Shown one piece after another: positions 34,529 to 43,076 of a stretch of DNA of 64,000 nucleotides. Under the pieces are notes generated by a model, which saw only the letters and a program-made list of their open reading frames with translations, had not been told where the DNA came from and searched no databases. The position numbers were made by a program, and so were the translations under genes. This stretch comes from Variovorax sp. PBL-H6. GTDB lineage: Bacteria > Pseudomonadota > Gammaproteobacteria > Burkholderiales > Burkholderiaceae_C. Position 1 is the first letter of the stretch. Each line of letters begins with the position of its first letter. Location: contig NZ_LR594659.1 in the NCBI RefSeq assembly GCF_901827155.1, positions 5,800,501 to 5,864,500 of the forward strand. The letters are read 5' to 3'.

Positions 34529-35981
34529 CCGTGTCGAGGTGCCGAGCCGGGCGGCCGCTGCGAAGACGAACGGCACAGAAGGCGAAGGTGCGCCAGTGAG
34601 TCCACGCGACATGCAGCGCGCGGGACTTTGCGTGGGCTGCGGAGCCTGCGTCTCGCGCGCGCCCGCCGGCGAGGCGCGAATGAAGCTGGATCGGAATGGC
34701 GAGCTGAAGCCCGACGGGGCCGAAGCGTGGATGGCGCGCCGGTCGGACGAATTCGCGCGCCTTTGTCCCTTCTCGCCATCCGCCGCCGACGAGACGATGC
34801 TCGCGCAGGCGCTCTACCCCGATGCGCCGCAGGCCGATCCGATGATCGGGCGATTCGAGTCGGCTTACGTGGGCTATGCCGCGCAGGGCCAGTTCCGCGC
34901 CGAGGGCAGTTCCGGCGGCCTGGTGAGCTGGGTGGCGGCCGAGCTGTTGCGCAGCGGCCTGGTCGATGGCATCGCGCACGTGGGCGCGGTCGATGCGCCC
35001 GGCGACGGCGAGCCCTTCTTCCGCTACCGCATCTCGCGCAGTCCCGAGGAAGTGTGCCGCGATGCCAAGTCGCGCTACTACCCGGTCGAGATGTCCGGCG
35101 TGCTGTCGATGATCCGCGCGGTGCCCGGCCGCTATGCCGTGGTCGGCGTGCCCTGCTTCATCAAGGCCATCCAGCTGCTGCGCCGCGAGGACCCGGTCGT
35201 GCGCGAGCGGGTGGTCTTCACCCTCGGGCTGTTCTGCGGCCACATGAAGAGTGCGCGCATGGTGGAGAGCTTTGCCTACCAGGCCGGCGTTCGGGTGGAA
35301 GACGTCCGGCAACTCGACTTTCGGGTCAAGGACCCGCGGCGTCCGGCCAACTGGTACACGGTCCAGTTCACGCTGCGCGATGGTCGCACCTTGCGGCATG
35401 ACTGGTTCCACCTGGCCGAAGGTGACTGGGGCTCGGGCTTTTTCCAGAATGCGGCGTGCAACTATTGCGACGACGTGGTGGCGGAGACCGCCGACATCTC
35501 GTTCGGCGATGCCTGGGTCGAGCCGTACTCCAGCGACGGACAAGGCACGAACGTGATGGTGGTGCGATCGGCACGGCTGCGCGAGCTGGTCGATCGTGCC
35601 GTGGCCGAGCAGCGCCTGCGGCTGGAGAGCGTCGACGCGGGCTTCGTGCAGCGCACGCAGGCGGCGGGCTTCCGGCAGCGGCGCGAAGGGCTGGCCTACC
35701 GCTTGACCTGGCGCCGGCGAGGCATTCGGCCGCGCAAGCGGGTGCCGCCTTCGGCCTCGTCGCTCGGCTTTCGGCGCAAGCTCGTCTACCGCATGCGCGC
35801 AGCCATCACGGCGTGGAGCCGGCGCCTGTATCGCCTTGCGAATACGGTGAGGCTGCCCGGCTTGTACGTGCGCTGGGCGCACGCGGCCACCGCGCTTTAC
35901 CACGCGATCGCGTATTCGCGCGGATGGATCGGCCGGGGGCTCGACCGCATCGGATTGAGGGACGAGACGGTGCGGGAGTGA
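34518..35981 (+). CDS. Coenzyme F420 hydrogenase/dehydrogenase beta-subunit family protein
   Basis: A 487-residue flavin/iron-sulphur protein. A ferredoxin-like cluster opens the sequence (CVGCGACVSRAP with a further Cys in RLCPF). The FrhB core contains SSGGLVSWVAAELL, KSRYYPVE, GVPCFIKAIQLLRR, GLFCGHMKS and CNYCDDVVAETADISFGDAW. The last 80 residues are basic and helical. In bacteria without F420 these proteins sit in polysaccharide clusters next to pyruvyltransferases, as here, where their reaction is unresolved. It overlaps the upstream gene by 11 bases. After its stop, a half copy of the GC-rich repeat (about 36000-36030) begins the gap. Confidence 0.85.
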   Translation: MRPDRVEVPSRAAAAKTNGTEGEGAPVSPRDMQRAGLCVGCGACVSRAPAGEARMKLDRNGELKPDGAEAWMARRSDEFARLCPFSPSAADETMLAQALYPDAPQADPMIGRFESAYVGYAAQGQFRAEGSSGGLVSWVAAELLRSGLVDGIAHVGAVDAPGDGEPFFRYRISRSPEEVCRDAKSRYYPVEMSGVLSMIRAVPGRYAVVGVPCFIKAIQLLRREDPVVRERVVFTLGLFCGHMKSARMVESFAYQAGVRVEDVRQLDFRVKDPRRPANWYTVQFTLRDGRTLRHDWFHLAEGDWGSGFFQNAACNYCDDVVAETADISFGDAWVEPYSSDGQGTNVMVVRSARLRELVDRAVAEQRLRLESVDAGFVQRTQAAGFRQRREGLAYRLTWRRRGIRPRKRVPPSASSLGFRRKLVYRMRAAITAWSRRLYRLANTVRLPGLYVRWAHAATALYHAIAYSRGWIGRGLDRIGLRDETVRE

Positions 35982-36077
35982 GGCCTTGTTCCTTCTTCCT
36001 CGAGCAGAGGGTGAGGGTGAGGGCGCCAGGCCTTCGGCGCGTGCGCAACGCTGCGACTTGGAACCGCTGCCGACTGC

Positions 36078-37163
36078 TCAGGGCCTGAAGAACTCGCCCA
36101 GGTTCGCACATGGCCGCTCGGCCCGAGGCTGACTGGTGCCTTCTGCCGCGATCCATGCGTCGAGACGGCGGCGCATCGTCCGCTTGAACAATGGCGGAAT
36201 CATCGCCATCAACAACATCACGGGATAGGAGGCGGGAAGGCGCGGGCTGTTCGCGAAGCCGCCGAGCCGGAAGTAGGGAAGCGAGGGGCGGACGTGATGA
36301 TGTCCGTGGTACGCATGATTCAGCGTCACCCATGCTTGCATCACGCATCTGTCTTCCCATGAGTAACCCACGGTTCTCAAGTGCGGTGCGAGCCGGTCCG
36401 TCAGACCCCAATGCTGAATGTAGGTGATCGCCTGCATGGTGAATCCCGTCCCGAGAATCACCAAGCCATGGAACACGACGCCTCGCCACCCCGCGACGAG
36501 GCCGAAACCCGCCATGACCGTTGTCGTGACCAGCGCAGTCCAGGCGATCCTGTTGTTCCAACGCGCCCGTCCGCACCGGAGCTGGTCCAGCCATTCCCAT
36601 TCCTGCGCCACCCGGAACGATCTGACGTATCTCTTCACGGCATAGGCGAAGACGGACTCCTCGATCTCCGGACTGTCGCCGTTGTCGCGACCTCCCACGT
36701 GGACGTGATGCGACCTGTGCTCTTCCAACATCTGGAAGTAGCCGATGCTTCCCGCAAGAAGTCTTGCCGCCACCCGCTGCCATCGGGCGGGTCGATGCAG
36801 TAGTTCATGCGCGACGGTCAGGTTCAACGAGGTGACAACCCAGAACGACAGGGCAAAGCACGCCAGTTGCCCAAGGCGCAGCTGCGCAGCCACGAACATC
36901 GCCCATGGCAGGACCAAGGCCCACAAGAACACATGCACCAATGGGATGGTCTGCAGGAAGACGAACTGTGCTCGGGGGATTCGACCGATATCCCCAGGAT
37001 CGGCGCGATCGTCCGGCAGGAGCATGCGGACGATCGGCAGGACGCCGAAGAAGAATGCGAAGACAAACCACGGTGCCCCCAAGACGACGCCTGCAACCAG
37101 CAGGATCATGGGCGAAAGCGCGAGCAGATGCCCAGCCGCCCTGAGCGAAACAGGCGTGGTCAT
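36078..37163 (-). CDS. AlkB-like membrane di-iron oxygenase/desaturase
   Basis: A 361-residue integral membrane protein with about six hydrophobic segments. The histidine clusters of the alkane hydroxylase/xylene monooxygenase superfamily are present: HELLHR, EEHRSHHVHVG and TLNHAYHGHHHVRPS, with a further IQHWGLTDR. A hydroxylase or desaturase of a hydrophobic chain is expected; electrons would come from a rubredoxin or ferredoxin encoded elsewhere. It overlaps the upstream LuxR gene by four bases, so the enzyme is the likely output of that regulator. This region is visibly less GC-rich than its flanks. Confidence 0.85.
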   Translation of the reverse strand: MTTPVSLRAAGHLLALSPMILLVAGVVLGAPWFVFAFFFGVLPIVRMLLPDDRADPGDIGRIPRAQFVFLQTIPLVHVFLWALVLPWAMFVAAQLRLGQLACFALSFWVVTSLNLTVAHELLHRPARWQRVAARLLAGSIGYFQMLEEHRSHHVHVGGRDNGDSPEIEESVFAYAVKRYVRSFRVAQEWEWLDQLRCGRARWNNRIAWTALVTTTVMAGFGLVAGWRGVVFHGLVILGTGFTMQAITYIQHWGLTDRLAPHLRTVGYSWEDRCVMQAWVTLNHAYHGHHHVRPSLPYFRLGGFANSPRLPASYPVMLLMAMIPPLFKRTMRRRLDAWIAAEGTSQPRAERPCANLGEFFRP

Positions 37164-37924
37164 TCGTCGAACAACCCGCTCTCATGGGCGAGCTTGGCGG
37201 CCATGGCGCGCGATGGCACATTGAGCTTCAGGGAAAGCCGCGCGAATCTCTGGTCAATGATGGCCGGCTTGGTGTCGAACAGCCGCGCGATCTCCTTCGA
37301 TCCAAAGCCCTGGTGAGCGAGCCGAAGCAGACGGAGTTCATCGTCCCGGATGCTCAGGTCGCGCAGAAGCTCTCGGCGGATCTTTCGCGACCACCATTCC
37401 AGCAGTTCCGCGGCAATCGATCGAAGACACATCTTCGCCAGCGCGATCGTCTCGTGGGTGAAGTAGTCAGGATCGTCACTGGTCAGGTAGAGCACTCCCA
37501 TCCGAGAACGCCCAGCTGCCGTGTGGCAGGGAACCACGGCAATGCTGTTGAAGCCTGTCTCTCGCGCGCGTAGTCGAAAGAGCCGCTGCCCCTCCGTTCG
37601 AAGCGGAATCTCGTTACCGACCGCCGGCTCGGTGTGTTGTTGTGCATAGATGAGGAAAGGATCGATCGCGAACCAGCGCTGCTCCATATAGAGATTGCAC
37701 CAGCTCGCAGCGCAGGCGACGATGTACCGATAGCTCTCAAAATCCTCCTCGCCCTGGATGAACGATGAGAACACGGCCCCATTGCATCCCAGCCTCCCGG
37801 CGACCCATTTGACGATCGCGGTGACCTCCGCGGCATGGGCTCGATGCGGGATCTGGTTGATGGCATCGTTGAGCTCACGCATGAAGCCCGGATCGCTAAC
37901 TATCGCCGCAAGGCTTCTTCTCAT
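37160..37924 (-). CDS. LuxR-family solo regulator with autoinducer-binding-like domain
   Basis: A 254-residue protein. The N-terminal part resembles the acyl-homoserine-lactone binding domain (YIVACAASWCNLYMEQRWFAIDPFLIYAQQH, with the W-x-Y-x-D-P pattern). The C-terminal 65 residues form a diverged LuxR-type HTH (LSIRDDELRLLRLAHQGFGSKEIARLFDTKPAIIDQRFARLS) in which ETVKN-type residues are changed. No luxI homologue is present in the window. The gene overlaps the upstream hypothetical gene by 29 bases and the AlkB-like gene by 4 bases. Confidence 0.8.
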   Translation of the reverse strand: MRRSLAAIVSDPGFMRELNDAINQIPHRAHAAEVTAIVKWVAGRLGCNGAVFSSFIQGEEDFESYRYIVACAASWCNLYMEQRWFAIDPFLIYAQQHTEPAVGNEIPLRTEGQRLFRLRARETGFNSIAVVPCHTAAGRSRMGVLYLTSDDPDYFTHETIALAKMCLRSIAAELLEWWSRKIRRELLRDLSIRDDELRLLRLAHQGFGSKEIARLFDTKPAIIDQRFARLSLKLNVPSRAMAAKLAHESGLFDE

Positions 37925-38201
37925 GGTTGCCCTCTGGCGAGTAGTACAACTCGTCGAACCGGTTCTTGACGAAGGCCATCAGTCCTGGTGCGTGGTGTCG
38001 ATACTCATCGAACTCGATCCAGTCCAGGAATGCGCCCCGGTTGTCGAACACAACGTTCATCTCGTACAGGCCGACGCCGATCACCTCGAGTCTGCGCACG
38101 ATGCCAAGCCCTCCACCGCATTGCAGGCGGACTACTTCGAATTCGAGTTTCCCGCCATCGAGGGAGGCGATGAGGAAGGGCCTAGAGTTCATCCAGTGCA
38201 T
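37896..38201 (-). CDS. Hypothetical protein in the LuxR-AlkB operon
   Basis: A protein of about 101 residues from MHWMNSRPFLIASLDGGK; an alternative start at 38192 drops three residues. It is a mixed alpha/beta sequence with DGGKLEFEVVRLQCGGGLGIVRRLEVIGVGLYEMNVVF followed by an acidic/aromatic helix DWIEFDEYRHHAPGLMAFVKNRF. I do not recognise the family. Overlaps with both neighbours (20 and 29 bases) argue that it is a real coupled gene. Confidence 0.6.
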   Translation of the reverse strand: MHWMNSRPFLIASLDGGKLEFEVVRLQCGGGLGIVRRLEVIGVGLYEMNVVFDNRGAFLDWIEFDEYRHHAPGLMAFVKNRFDELYYSPEGNHEKKPCGDS

Positions 38202-38439
38202 CCGGTTGCGATTCGATGTGACCACATTGCCCGCATGGCAGTGCGGCAATGGCTTCTGGTACTGAATCGGTGCGCCACGTAAGCGCCTGCTCGAAATCAC
38301 AGCGGATGCAGTTCCGGACACATGCCACGAAAGCTAGTTTGCAGTGGGCGCAGACAAGATCATCGTGCAACTCGTTGACTTCGATCAGCTCGAAGACATC
38401 GGCCTCTGCATGATCGCAATGAGGACAAAGGATTTTCAT
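38182..38439 (-). CDS. Small zinc-ribbon protein
   Basis: An 85-residue protein beginning MKILCPHCDHAEADVF. It has eight or more cysteines in pairs: CPHC, CAHC, CVRNCIRC and CGQC. These fit two zinc ribbons. No DNA-binding basic patch is obvious. It is the first gene of a four-gene overlapping run (38439 to 36078). Function unknown. Confidence 0.65.
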   Translation of the reverse strand: MKILCPHCDHAEADVFELIEVNELHDDLVCAHCKLAFVACVRNCIRCDFEQALTWRTDSVPEAIAALPCGQCGHIESQPDALDEL

Positions 38440-38680
38440 TCTCTTGGTCGGCGCATGGCGATGCCTGCGCCACTCCCTGGGGCAAGGTTTTTATTCGAGG
38501 CGACCCCCTGTCTGAAAGAACGGGCCGCTCCTCTCCGCAGGCCGAGCCGCGCGTGAGGTGGCAAATGCTAGAGAAGTCTGACGCTCGAAGATGGAATTCG
38601 CGACATTTAGAGAGATTTCGCGAGCCGGGTTAAGGTCACCGCAACAGCGCAAGACCACCTGCGACGTGTCCGATCGTTTT

Positions 38681-39091
38681 TTACGCGCTACGAATGGGCC
38701 TGCCGTCCAAGTTGTCGTACAGGCTCATGCAACCGTCCAAGCAGCCCGAGCAGCCGAAGAAGTCGTCGCCGTCTGCGCCGTGCCTCAGATGATGAACGAG
38801 CGGTTTGCCGCATTCTTCGCATGCAAAGTCCGTGAGCCTGCTGGAGTCCGGGAAGATGCTGGCCAATTCAGCGATCTCCCGCTGCAGGCGCCCGGACGTC
38901 AGCGACACCCGGGAGAGATAGTTGATATGTTGGCGAATGGTGCTTTCGAGATAAGCCTCGAACTCGCGCGCGTAGTCGGCGTGCTCCGCTGACGGCCCGC
39001 GCTTCGCCGGAGCGCGCGTCAACTCCTTGCCGAAAGCGGCCATGGGTCGTCTCGCGTTCGCCATTCGTCTCGGCCTGCTCTTGAACAGCAT
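38681..39091 (-). CDS. Zinc-finger protein resembling the topoisomerase C4 module
   Basis: A 136-residue protein beginning MLFKSRPRRMANARRPM. The N-terminal half is basic, the middle helical (YLESTIRQHINYLSRVSLTSGRLQREIAEL), and the C-terminal part carries CEECGKPLVHHLRH, then FFGCSGCLDGC, the spacing of topoisomerase I/III C4 zinc fingers (CPxCGxxL...FxGCSxYPxC). Small proteins with this module are frequent on plasmids and integrative elements, so it may be a remnant of one. A plus-strand frame over the same bases has no recognisable content. Confidence 0.6.
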   Translation of the reverse strand: MLFKSRPRRMANARRPMAAFGKELTRAPAKRGPSAEHADYAREFEAYLESTIRQHINYLSRVSLTSGRLQREIAELASIFPDSSRLTDFACEECGKPLVHHLRHGADGDDFFGCSGCLDGCMSLYDNLDGRPIRSA

Positions 39092-39304
39092 ATCGTTGCC
39101 TTTCTCATGCGACGACAGGAAGTCGCCATGCCAGGAACGATAGGGGTCGGCAGCGCTGGACGGGCGTCAGATCGGCACGGCAATCTGACATGAATCCATC
39201 GCTTTCGTCATGAAGAGCGAAGGGACCGCCGCAGGAGCGCGCGGCATGCAAGGCGTGCCGGTCCGGTGCTCCCACCCCAGCCCTCCCCCGCAGGGGGGAG
39301 CAAG

Positions 39305-40327
39305 TCACGCGTGCTCGTTGCGCAGCACCTTGGCGGCCTCCACCATCGCCCGCAACTTGGCCGTAGCCGACTCCCGCGGCAGGTACTTCATGCCGCAGTC
39401 CGGCGCCAGGATCACGTTCTCCGGCTTCACGTAGGGCAGCGCACGCCGGATGCGTTCGACGATGGTGTCGACCGACTCCACCTCCGGCGTCGACAGGTCG
39501 ATGCACCCCACCATCACCCGCTTGCCGTCCAGCGCCGCCAGTGCCGAGCAGTCCAGGTGCGATTGCGCGGTCTCGATCGACACCTGCCTGCAGCTGCATT
39601 GGGCCAGCTCGGGCAAGAAGGAATAGCCGCTCGGCCGCTCGTGGATGATCGCGGCGTAGCCGAAGCAGATGTGGACCGCGGTCGTACCGGTGATCCCGTC
39701 GAGCGCGCGGTTCAGCGCCGCCAGCCCGTACTGCCGCGCCTTCTCGGGCCGCGCCTGCATGTAGGGCTCGTCGATCTGCACCACGTCGGCACCGGCGGCG
39801 AACAGGTCGCGGATCTCCGCGTTCACCGCCTCCGCATAGTCCATGGCCGCCTCTTCCTCGGTCTTGTAGAAATCGTTCTGCGCCTGCTGCAGCATGGTGA
39901 AGGGGCCCGGCACGGTGATCTTCACCTGGCGGTCGGTGTGGGCACGCAGGAACTTCAGGTCGTCCACCTCCACCGCGTGCCGGCGGCGGATGCGGCCGAC
40001 GATGCGCGGCACCGGATTGGGGTGTCCCGAGCGGTCCAGTGCCGTTCCGGGGTTGTCCAGGTCCACGCCGTCGAGGGCCGTCGCGAAGCGGTTCGAATAG
40101 CTCTCGCGCCGGATCTCGCCGTCGCTCACGATGTCGAGCCCGGCCTCTTCCTGCGAGCGGATGGCCATGAGCGTGGCGTCGTTCTGCGCTTCCTCCAGGT
40201 ACTGCGGCGGAATGCGCCACAGCTCGCGCGCGCGCACCCGCGGCGGGAAGCGGCCCGCCAGCTTGGCGCGGTCGATCAGCCAGTCCGGCTGCGGAAAGCT
40301 GCCGACGATGGTGGTGGGGAACAGCAT
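39305..40327 (-). CDS. MetE C-terminal domain-like methyltransferase
   Basis: A 340-residue TIM-barrel protein of the UroD/MetE superfamily. Seen: VGSFPQP near the start, IVSDGEIRRESY, DVVQIDEPYM, a zinc-ligand-like CFGYAAIIHER / CSCRQVSIETAQS region and ILAPDCGMKYLPRE near the end. It lacks the N-terminal half of MetE, so it probably transfers a methyl group from an unknown donor, possibly in demethylation or corrinoid-independent catabolism. A GGAG ribosome site precedes the start. It lies downstream of the Liv-type ABC genes on the same strand. Confidence 0.82.
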   Translation of the reverse strand: MLFPTTIVGSFPQPDWLIDRAKLAGRFPPRVRARELWRIPPQYLEEAQNDATLMAIRSQEEAGLDIVSDGEIRRESYSNRFATALDGVDLDNPGTALDRSGHPNPVPRIVGRIRRRHAVEVDDLKFLRAHTDRQVKITVPGPFTMLQQAQNDFYKTEEEAAMDYAEAVNAEIRDLFAAGADVVQIDEPYMQARPEKARQYGLAALNRALDGITGTTAVHICFGYAAIIHERPSGYSFLPELAQCSCRQVSIETAQSHLDCSALAALDGKRVMVGCIDLSTPEVESVDTIVERIRRALPYVKPENVILAPDCGMKYLPRESATAKLRAMVEAAKVLRNEHA

Positions 40328-40372
40328 GGGCTTCTCCAGGAAAAAAGGTGAACGGATGATTCGAACGGAGGC

Positions 40373-41077
40373 TCAGACGCCGAGGTACACGCGCTGGATC
40401 TCGGGCCGCGCCAGCAGCTCCTGCGGCAGCCCTTCGGCCACCATGCGGCCTTCCTCCAGCACATAGGCGCGCTGCGACACTTCCATCGCCATCGCGACGT
40501 TCTGCTCCACCAGCAGTACCGACACGCCGTCGGCGTTGATGCGCCGGATGGCCGCGAACATGTCGCCCACGATGCGCGGCGACAGGCCCAGCGAGGGCTC
40601 GTCCAGCAGCAACACGCGCGGGCGCGCCATCAGCGCGCGGGCGATGGCCACCATCTGCTGCTGGCCGCCCGAGAGCTCACCCGCCGGACTCGCGAGCTTC
40701 TCCTTAAGTGCCGGGAACAGGTCCAGCACCTGCGCCATCGTCTGCTGCCGCTGCGCCTTGGCCTGCGGCAACAGGCTGCCGAGCTCGAGGTTCTCCTGCA
40801 CCGTCATGCCGGTGAAGAGGCGCCGTCCTTCCGGCACCAGCGCGATGCCGGCTTCGCAAAAGCGGTGCGCCGCCAGCCGCGTGATGTCCTGCCCGTCGAA
40901 GACGATGCGCCCGCTGCGCGCGCGCAGCATGCCGGCGAGCGTGGCGATCAACGTGGTCTTGCCCGCTCCGTTGGGCCCGACCACGCACAGCAGCTCGCCG
41001 CGGCGCAACTCCAGCGACACGCCCCACAGCGCGTTGGCCGCGCCGTAGGCCACCTGCAGGTCGTGCACTTCAAGCAT
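40373..41077 (-). CDS. livF: Branched-chain amino acid-type ABC transporter ATPase LivF
   Basis: A 234-residue ATPase. Walker [11 protein letters not shown], signature [15 protein letters not shown], Walker [15 protein letters not shown] and the LivF-typical [33 protein letters not shown]. It overlaps livM-livG by eight bases. The receptor gene at 44.1 kb and permease livH at 43.1 kb complete the transporter. Substrate is probably an aromatic or carboxylic compound, given the catabolic genes around it, but is not determined. Confidence 0.93.
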   Translation of the reverse strand: MLEVHDLQVAYGAANALWGVSLELRRGELLCVVGPNGAGKTTLIATLAGMLRARSGRIVFDGQDITRLAAHRFCEAGIALVPEGRRLFTGMTVQENLELGSLLPQAKAQRQQTMAQVLDLFPALKEKLASPAGELSGGQQQMVAIARALMARPRVLLLDEPSLGLSPRIVGDMFAAIRRINADGVSVLLVEQNVAMAMEVSQRAYVLEEGRMVAEGLPQELLARPEIQRVYLGV

Positions 41078-43076
41078 GGGCGGCCTTTCCGAGATAGGCG
41101 CTCATCACTTCGGGCCGCTGCATCACCTCGCGCGCCGCACCCTCGGCCAGCAGCTCGCCGTGGTTGAAGACGACGATGCGGTCCGTCAGCGCCATCACCG
41201 CGCGCATCACGTGCTCGACGAAGACGATGGTGGAGCCTTGCTCACGGATGCGCCGGATCAGCGCCACGGCGTCATCGATCTCGCCGGGCGTGAGTCCGCA
41301 CAGCACCTCGTCGAGCAGTACCAGCCGCGGGCGCGAGGCCAGCGCGCGGGCCAGCTCCAAGAACTTGCGCTGGTGCAGGTTCAGGTCTTCGGGCCTGGCA
41401 TCGCGCCTGGCTTCCAGGCCTGTGAACTCCAGCCAGCGCATCGCCTGGCGGTTGGCGTCCGCCGGGTCGCGCACGGCGCCGCCGAACATCGTGGCAATGG
41501 CCACGTTCTGCAGCACGCTCAGGTGGCCGAAGGGGCGGGGGATCTGGTAGGTGCGCGCAATGCCGCTGCCCGCGATGCGGTGTGCCGGCAGGCCGTTGAG
41601 GCTGCGCCCCTCGAACTCGATGTGCCCCGCGGTCGGCGTGTAGTGCCCGCTGACGACGTTGATGAAGGTGGACTTGCCCGAGCCGTTCGGTCCCAGCAGG
41701 CCGAGGATCTCGCCACGACGCACCTCGACGTCCACGCCGGCCAGCGCACGCACGCCCTTGAAGGACTTGGCGAGCCCCTTGACACGCAGCAGCACCTCGC
41801 CGGGCGCACCCGCGCTCGCTGCCGTTGACTTGCCCCCTCTCCCTCCGGGAGCGGGTTGGGGCGAGGGCACCGGGCCTGTCCCATCGCCGCGCCTCTCCAA
41901 GCGCCCGGCGCCCTCACCCCCGCCCTCTCCCGGAGGGAGAGGGAGCAAGCCAGGCGCAGCCGGGGCGCGGCGCCACAGCCGCTTCACCCGCTCGAGGATG
42001 CCGTCGGGCATGAAGAGGATCGCCGCGATCAGGATCACGCCGATCAGTGCCTTGCCCGCCACCGCATGGTCCGCCGCGGTAAAGCTGTAGAGCAGACCCG
42101 TGATCGCCCCCGCGCCGATGGCCGGCCCGGCCCAGTGCCGCGTGCCGCCGAGCACGCTCATCAGCACCACCGTGAGCGGCACCGCGATGGTGAACACCTC
42201 GCCCGCCGTCACGTACGACAGGAACAGCGCATGGATGCCACCCGCCACGCCCGCCAGTGCGCAGGACACGGCCAGGGCCGTCAGCTTGTAGCGGTAGGTC
42301 GGCACGCCCAGCACCTCGGCCGCTTCCTCGTCGTCGTGGATGGCGAACAGCCCGGCGCCGAACTTCGAGACCTGGATGCCCCAGGCGATCAGCAGCGTCG
42401 CGACCGCTGCGGCCAGTGCCAGCAGGTAGAAGGTGGACGAGGCCGTGGGCCCGATCTTCGGCACCGCCACCGCCGCGAGCGACACGCCGTTGCCGCCGTC
42501 CAGCGGCGTGTTGACCACGATGGTGCCGATCACGAAGGTGATCGCCAGCGTCAGCAGCGCGAAGAGTTCGCCGCGCACGCCCTTCACGCGGAACACGATC
42601 GCGCCCAGCGCGACGCCCAGCACCATCGCCACGCCCGCCGCCGCGGGCAAGGTCCAGAGAAAGGGCCAGTCGTAGCGCGCCATCAGGTTGGCGCTGGTGT
42701 AGATGCCCGCGCCGAAGAAGGCGCCGTGGCCGAAGGAGAAGTAGCCGGAATAGCCCGAGAGGATGTTCCACGAGGTCGCGAGCACCACCCAGTGGAGCAT
42801 GAGGTAGAGCAGCGAGTCGTAGAAGGCGGGCAGGCCGAGTCGAGGGACGAAGGCGAGGGCGATGCCTGCGGCGACGATCAGGAGCGGAGTCAGCTTCCTT
42901 CGGGCGGGCGGCGCGACCGCGCGCACCGCCCCTCTTGCTCCCCCTCCCTCCGGGAGAGGGCGGGGGTGAGGGCGCCGGGCGGTGGACGGGTCTGCGCTGG
43001 TTGATACGGCGCGCGCCCTCACCCTGACCCTCTCCCAGAGGGAGAGGGGACCCAATCCGATGCTCTGCTGCTTCAT
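41070..43076 (-). CDS. LivM permease fused to LivG ATPase, with repeat-encoded linker and N terminus
   Basis: A 668-residue fusion. Residues about 60-345 are a LivM permease (ten hydrophobic helices, GYFSFGHGAFFGAGIYTSANL, VRGELFALLTLAITF). Residues about 420-668 are LivG ATPase (Walker A GPNGSGKS, HRIAGSGIARTYQIPRPF, LARALASRPRLVLLDEV, VFVEHVMRAVM). The linker at about 377-416 is encoded by two inverted GC-rich palindromes (41829-41872, 41908-41945), and the first 50 residues by two more (42936-42972, 43014-43048). The LivH stop abuts this ATG. The N-terminal leader may instead be untranslated, with a start near the GTG of RAVAPPARR. Confidence 0.88.
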   Translation of the reverse strand: MKQQSIGLGPLSLWERVRVRARAVSTSADPSTARRPHPRPLPEGGGARGAVRAVAPPARRKLTPLLIVAAGIALAFVPRLGLPAFYDSLLYLMLHWVVLATSWNILSGYSGYFSFGHGAFFGAGIYTSANLMARYDWPFLWTLPAAAGVAMVLGVALGAIVFRVKGVRGELFALLTLAITFVIGTIVVNTPLDGGNGVSLAAVAVPKIGPTASSTFYLLALAAAVATLLIAWGIQVSKFGAGLFAIHDDEEAAEVLGVPTYRYKLTALAVSCALAGVAGGIHALFLSYVTAGEVFTIAVPLTVVLMSVLGGTRHWAGPAIGAGAITGLLYSFTAADHAVAGKALIGVILIAAILFMPDGILERVKRLWRRAPAAPGLLPLPPGEGGGEGAGRLERRGDGTGPVPSPQPAPGGRGGKSTAASAGAPGEVLLRVKGLAKSFKGVRALAGVDVEVRRGEILGLLGPNGSGKSTFINVVSGHYTPTAGHIEFEGRSLNGLPAHRIAGSGIARTYQIPRPFGHLSVLQNVAIATMFGGAVRDPADANRQAMRWLEFTGLEARRDARPEDLNLHQRKFLELARALASRPRLVLLDEVLCGLTPGEIDDAVALIRRIREQGSTIVFVEHVMRAVMALTDRIVVFNHGELLAEGAAREVMQRPEVMSAYLGKAAHA
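41829..41872. repeat. GC-rich palindromic repeat inside livM-livG linker (copy A)
   Basis: CCCCTCTCCCTCCGGGAG followed by cgggttggggcgagggca: a stem CTCCCTCCGGGAG with the flanking GAGGG/CCCTC arm. It is one of four copies around this gene and pairs in inverted orientation with the copy at 41908-41945. Confidence 0.75.
41908..41945. repeat. GC-rich palindromic repeat inside livM-livG linker (copy B)
   Basis: GCCCTCACCCCCGCCCTC followed by tcccggagggagagggagc: the inverted form of copy A, about 36 bases away. Both are translated in frame as a Pro/Gly/Glu/Arg-rich linker. Confidence 0.75.
42936..42972. repeat. GC-rich palindromic repeat (copy C), in the livM N terminus
   Basis: Same family as copies A and B: stem CTCCCTCCGGGAGAGGG with the tail cgggggtgagggcg. 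It encodes the peptide HPRPLPEGGGARG at about residues 36-48 if translation begins at 43076. Confidence 0.75.
43014..43048. repeat. GC-rich palindromic repeat (copy D), in the livM N terminus
   Basis: GCCCTCACCCTGACCCTC followed by tcccagagggagagggg: opposite orientation to copy C, 41 bases away, making a nested inverted pair next to the livH stop. Confidence 0.75.

Noticed and set aside
35982..36077. Small gene or complete palindromic repeat between the F420-beta gene and the AlkB-like gene
   Set aside because: Only half of the GC-rich repeat is present (gagggtgagggtgagggcg) and no frame with a ribosome site was seen.
38591..38992. Plus-strand frame opposite the zinc-finger gene
   Set aside because: No family content, whereas the opposite strand encodes a C4 zinc finger with correct cysteine spacing.
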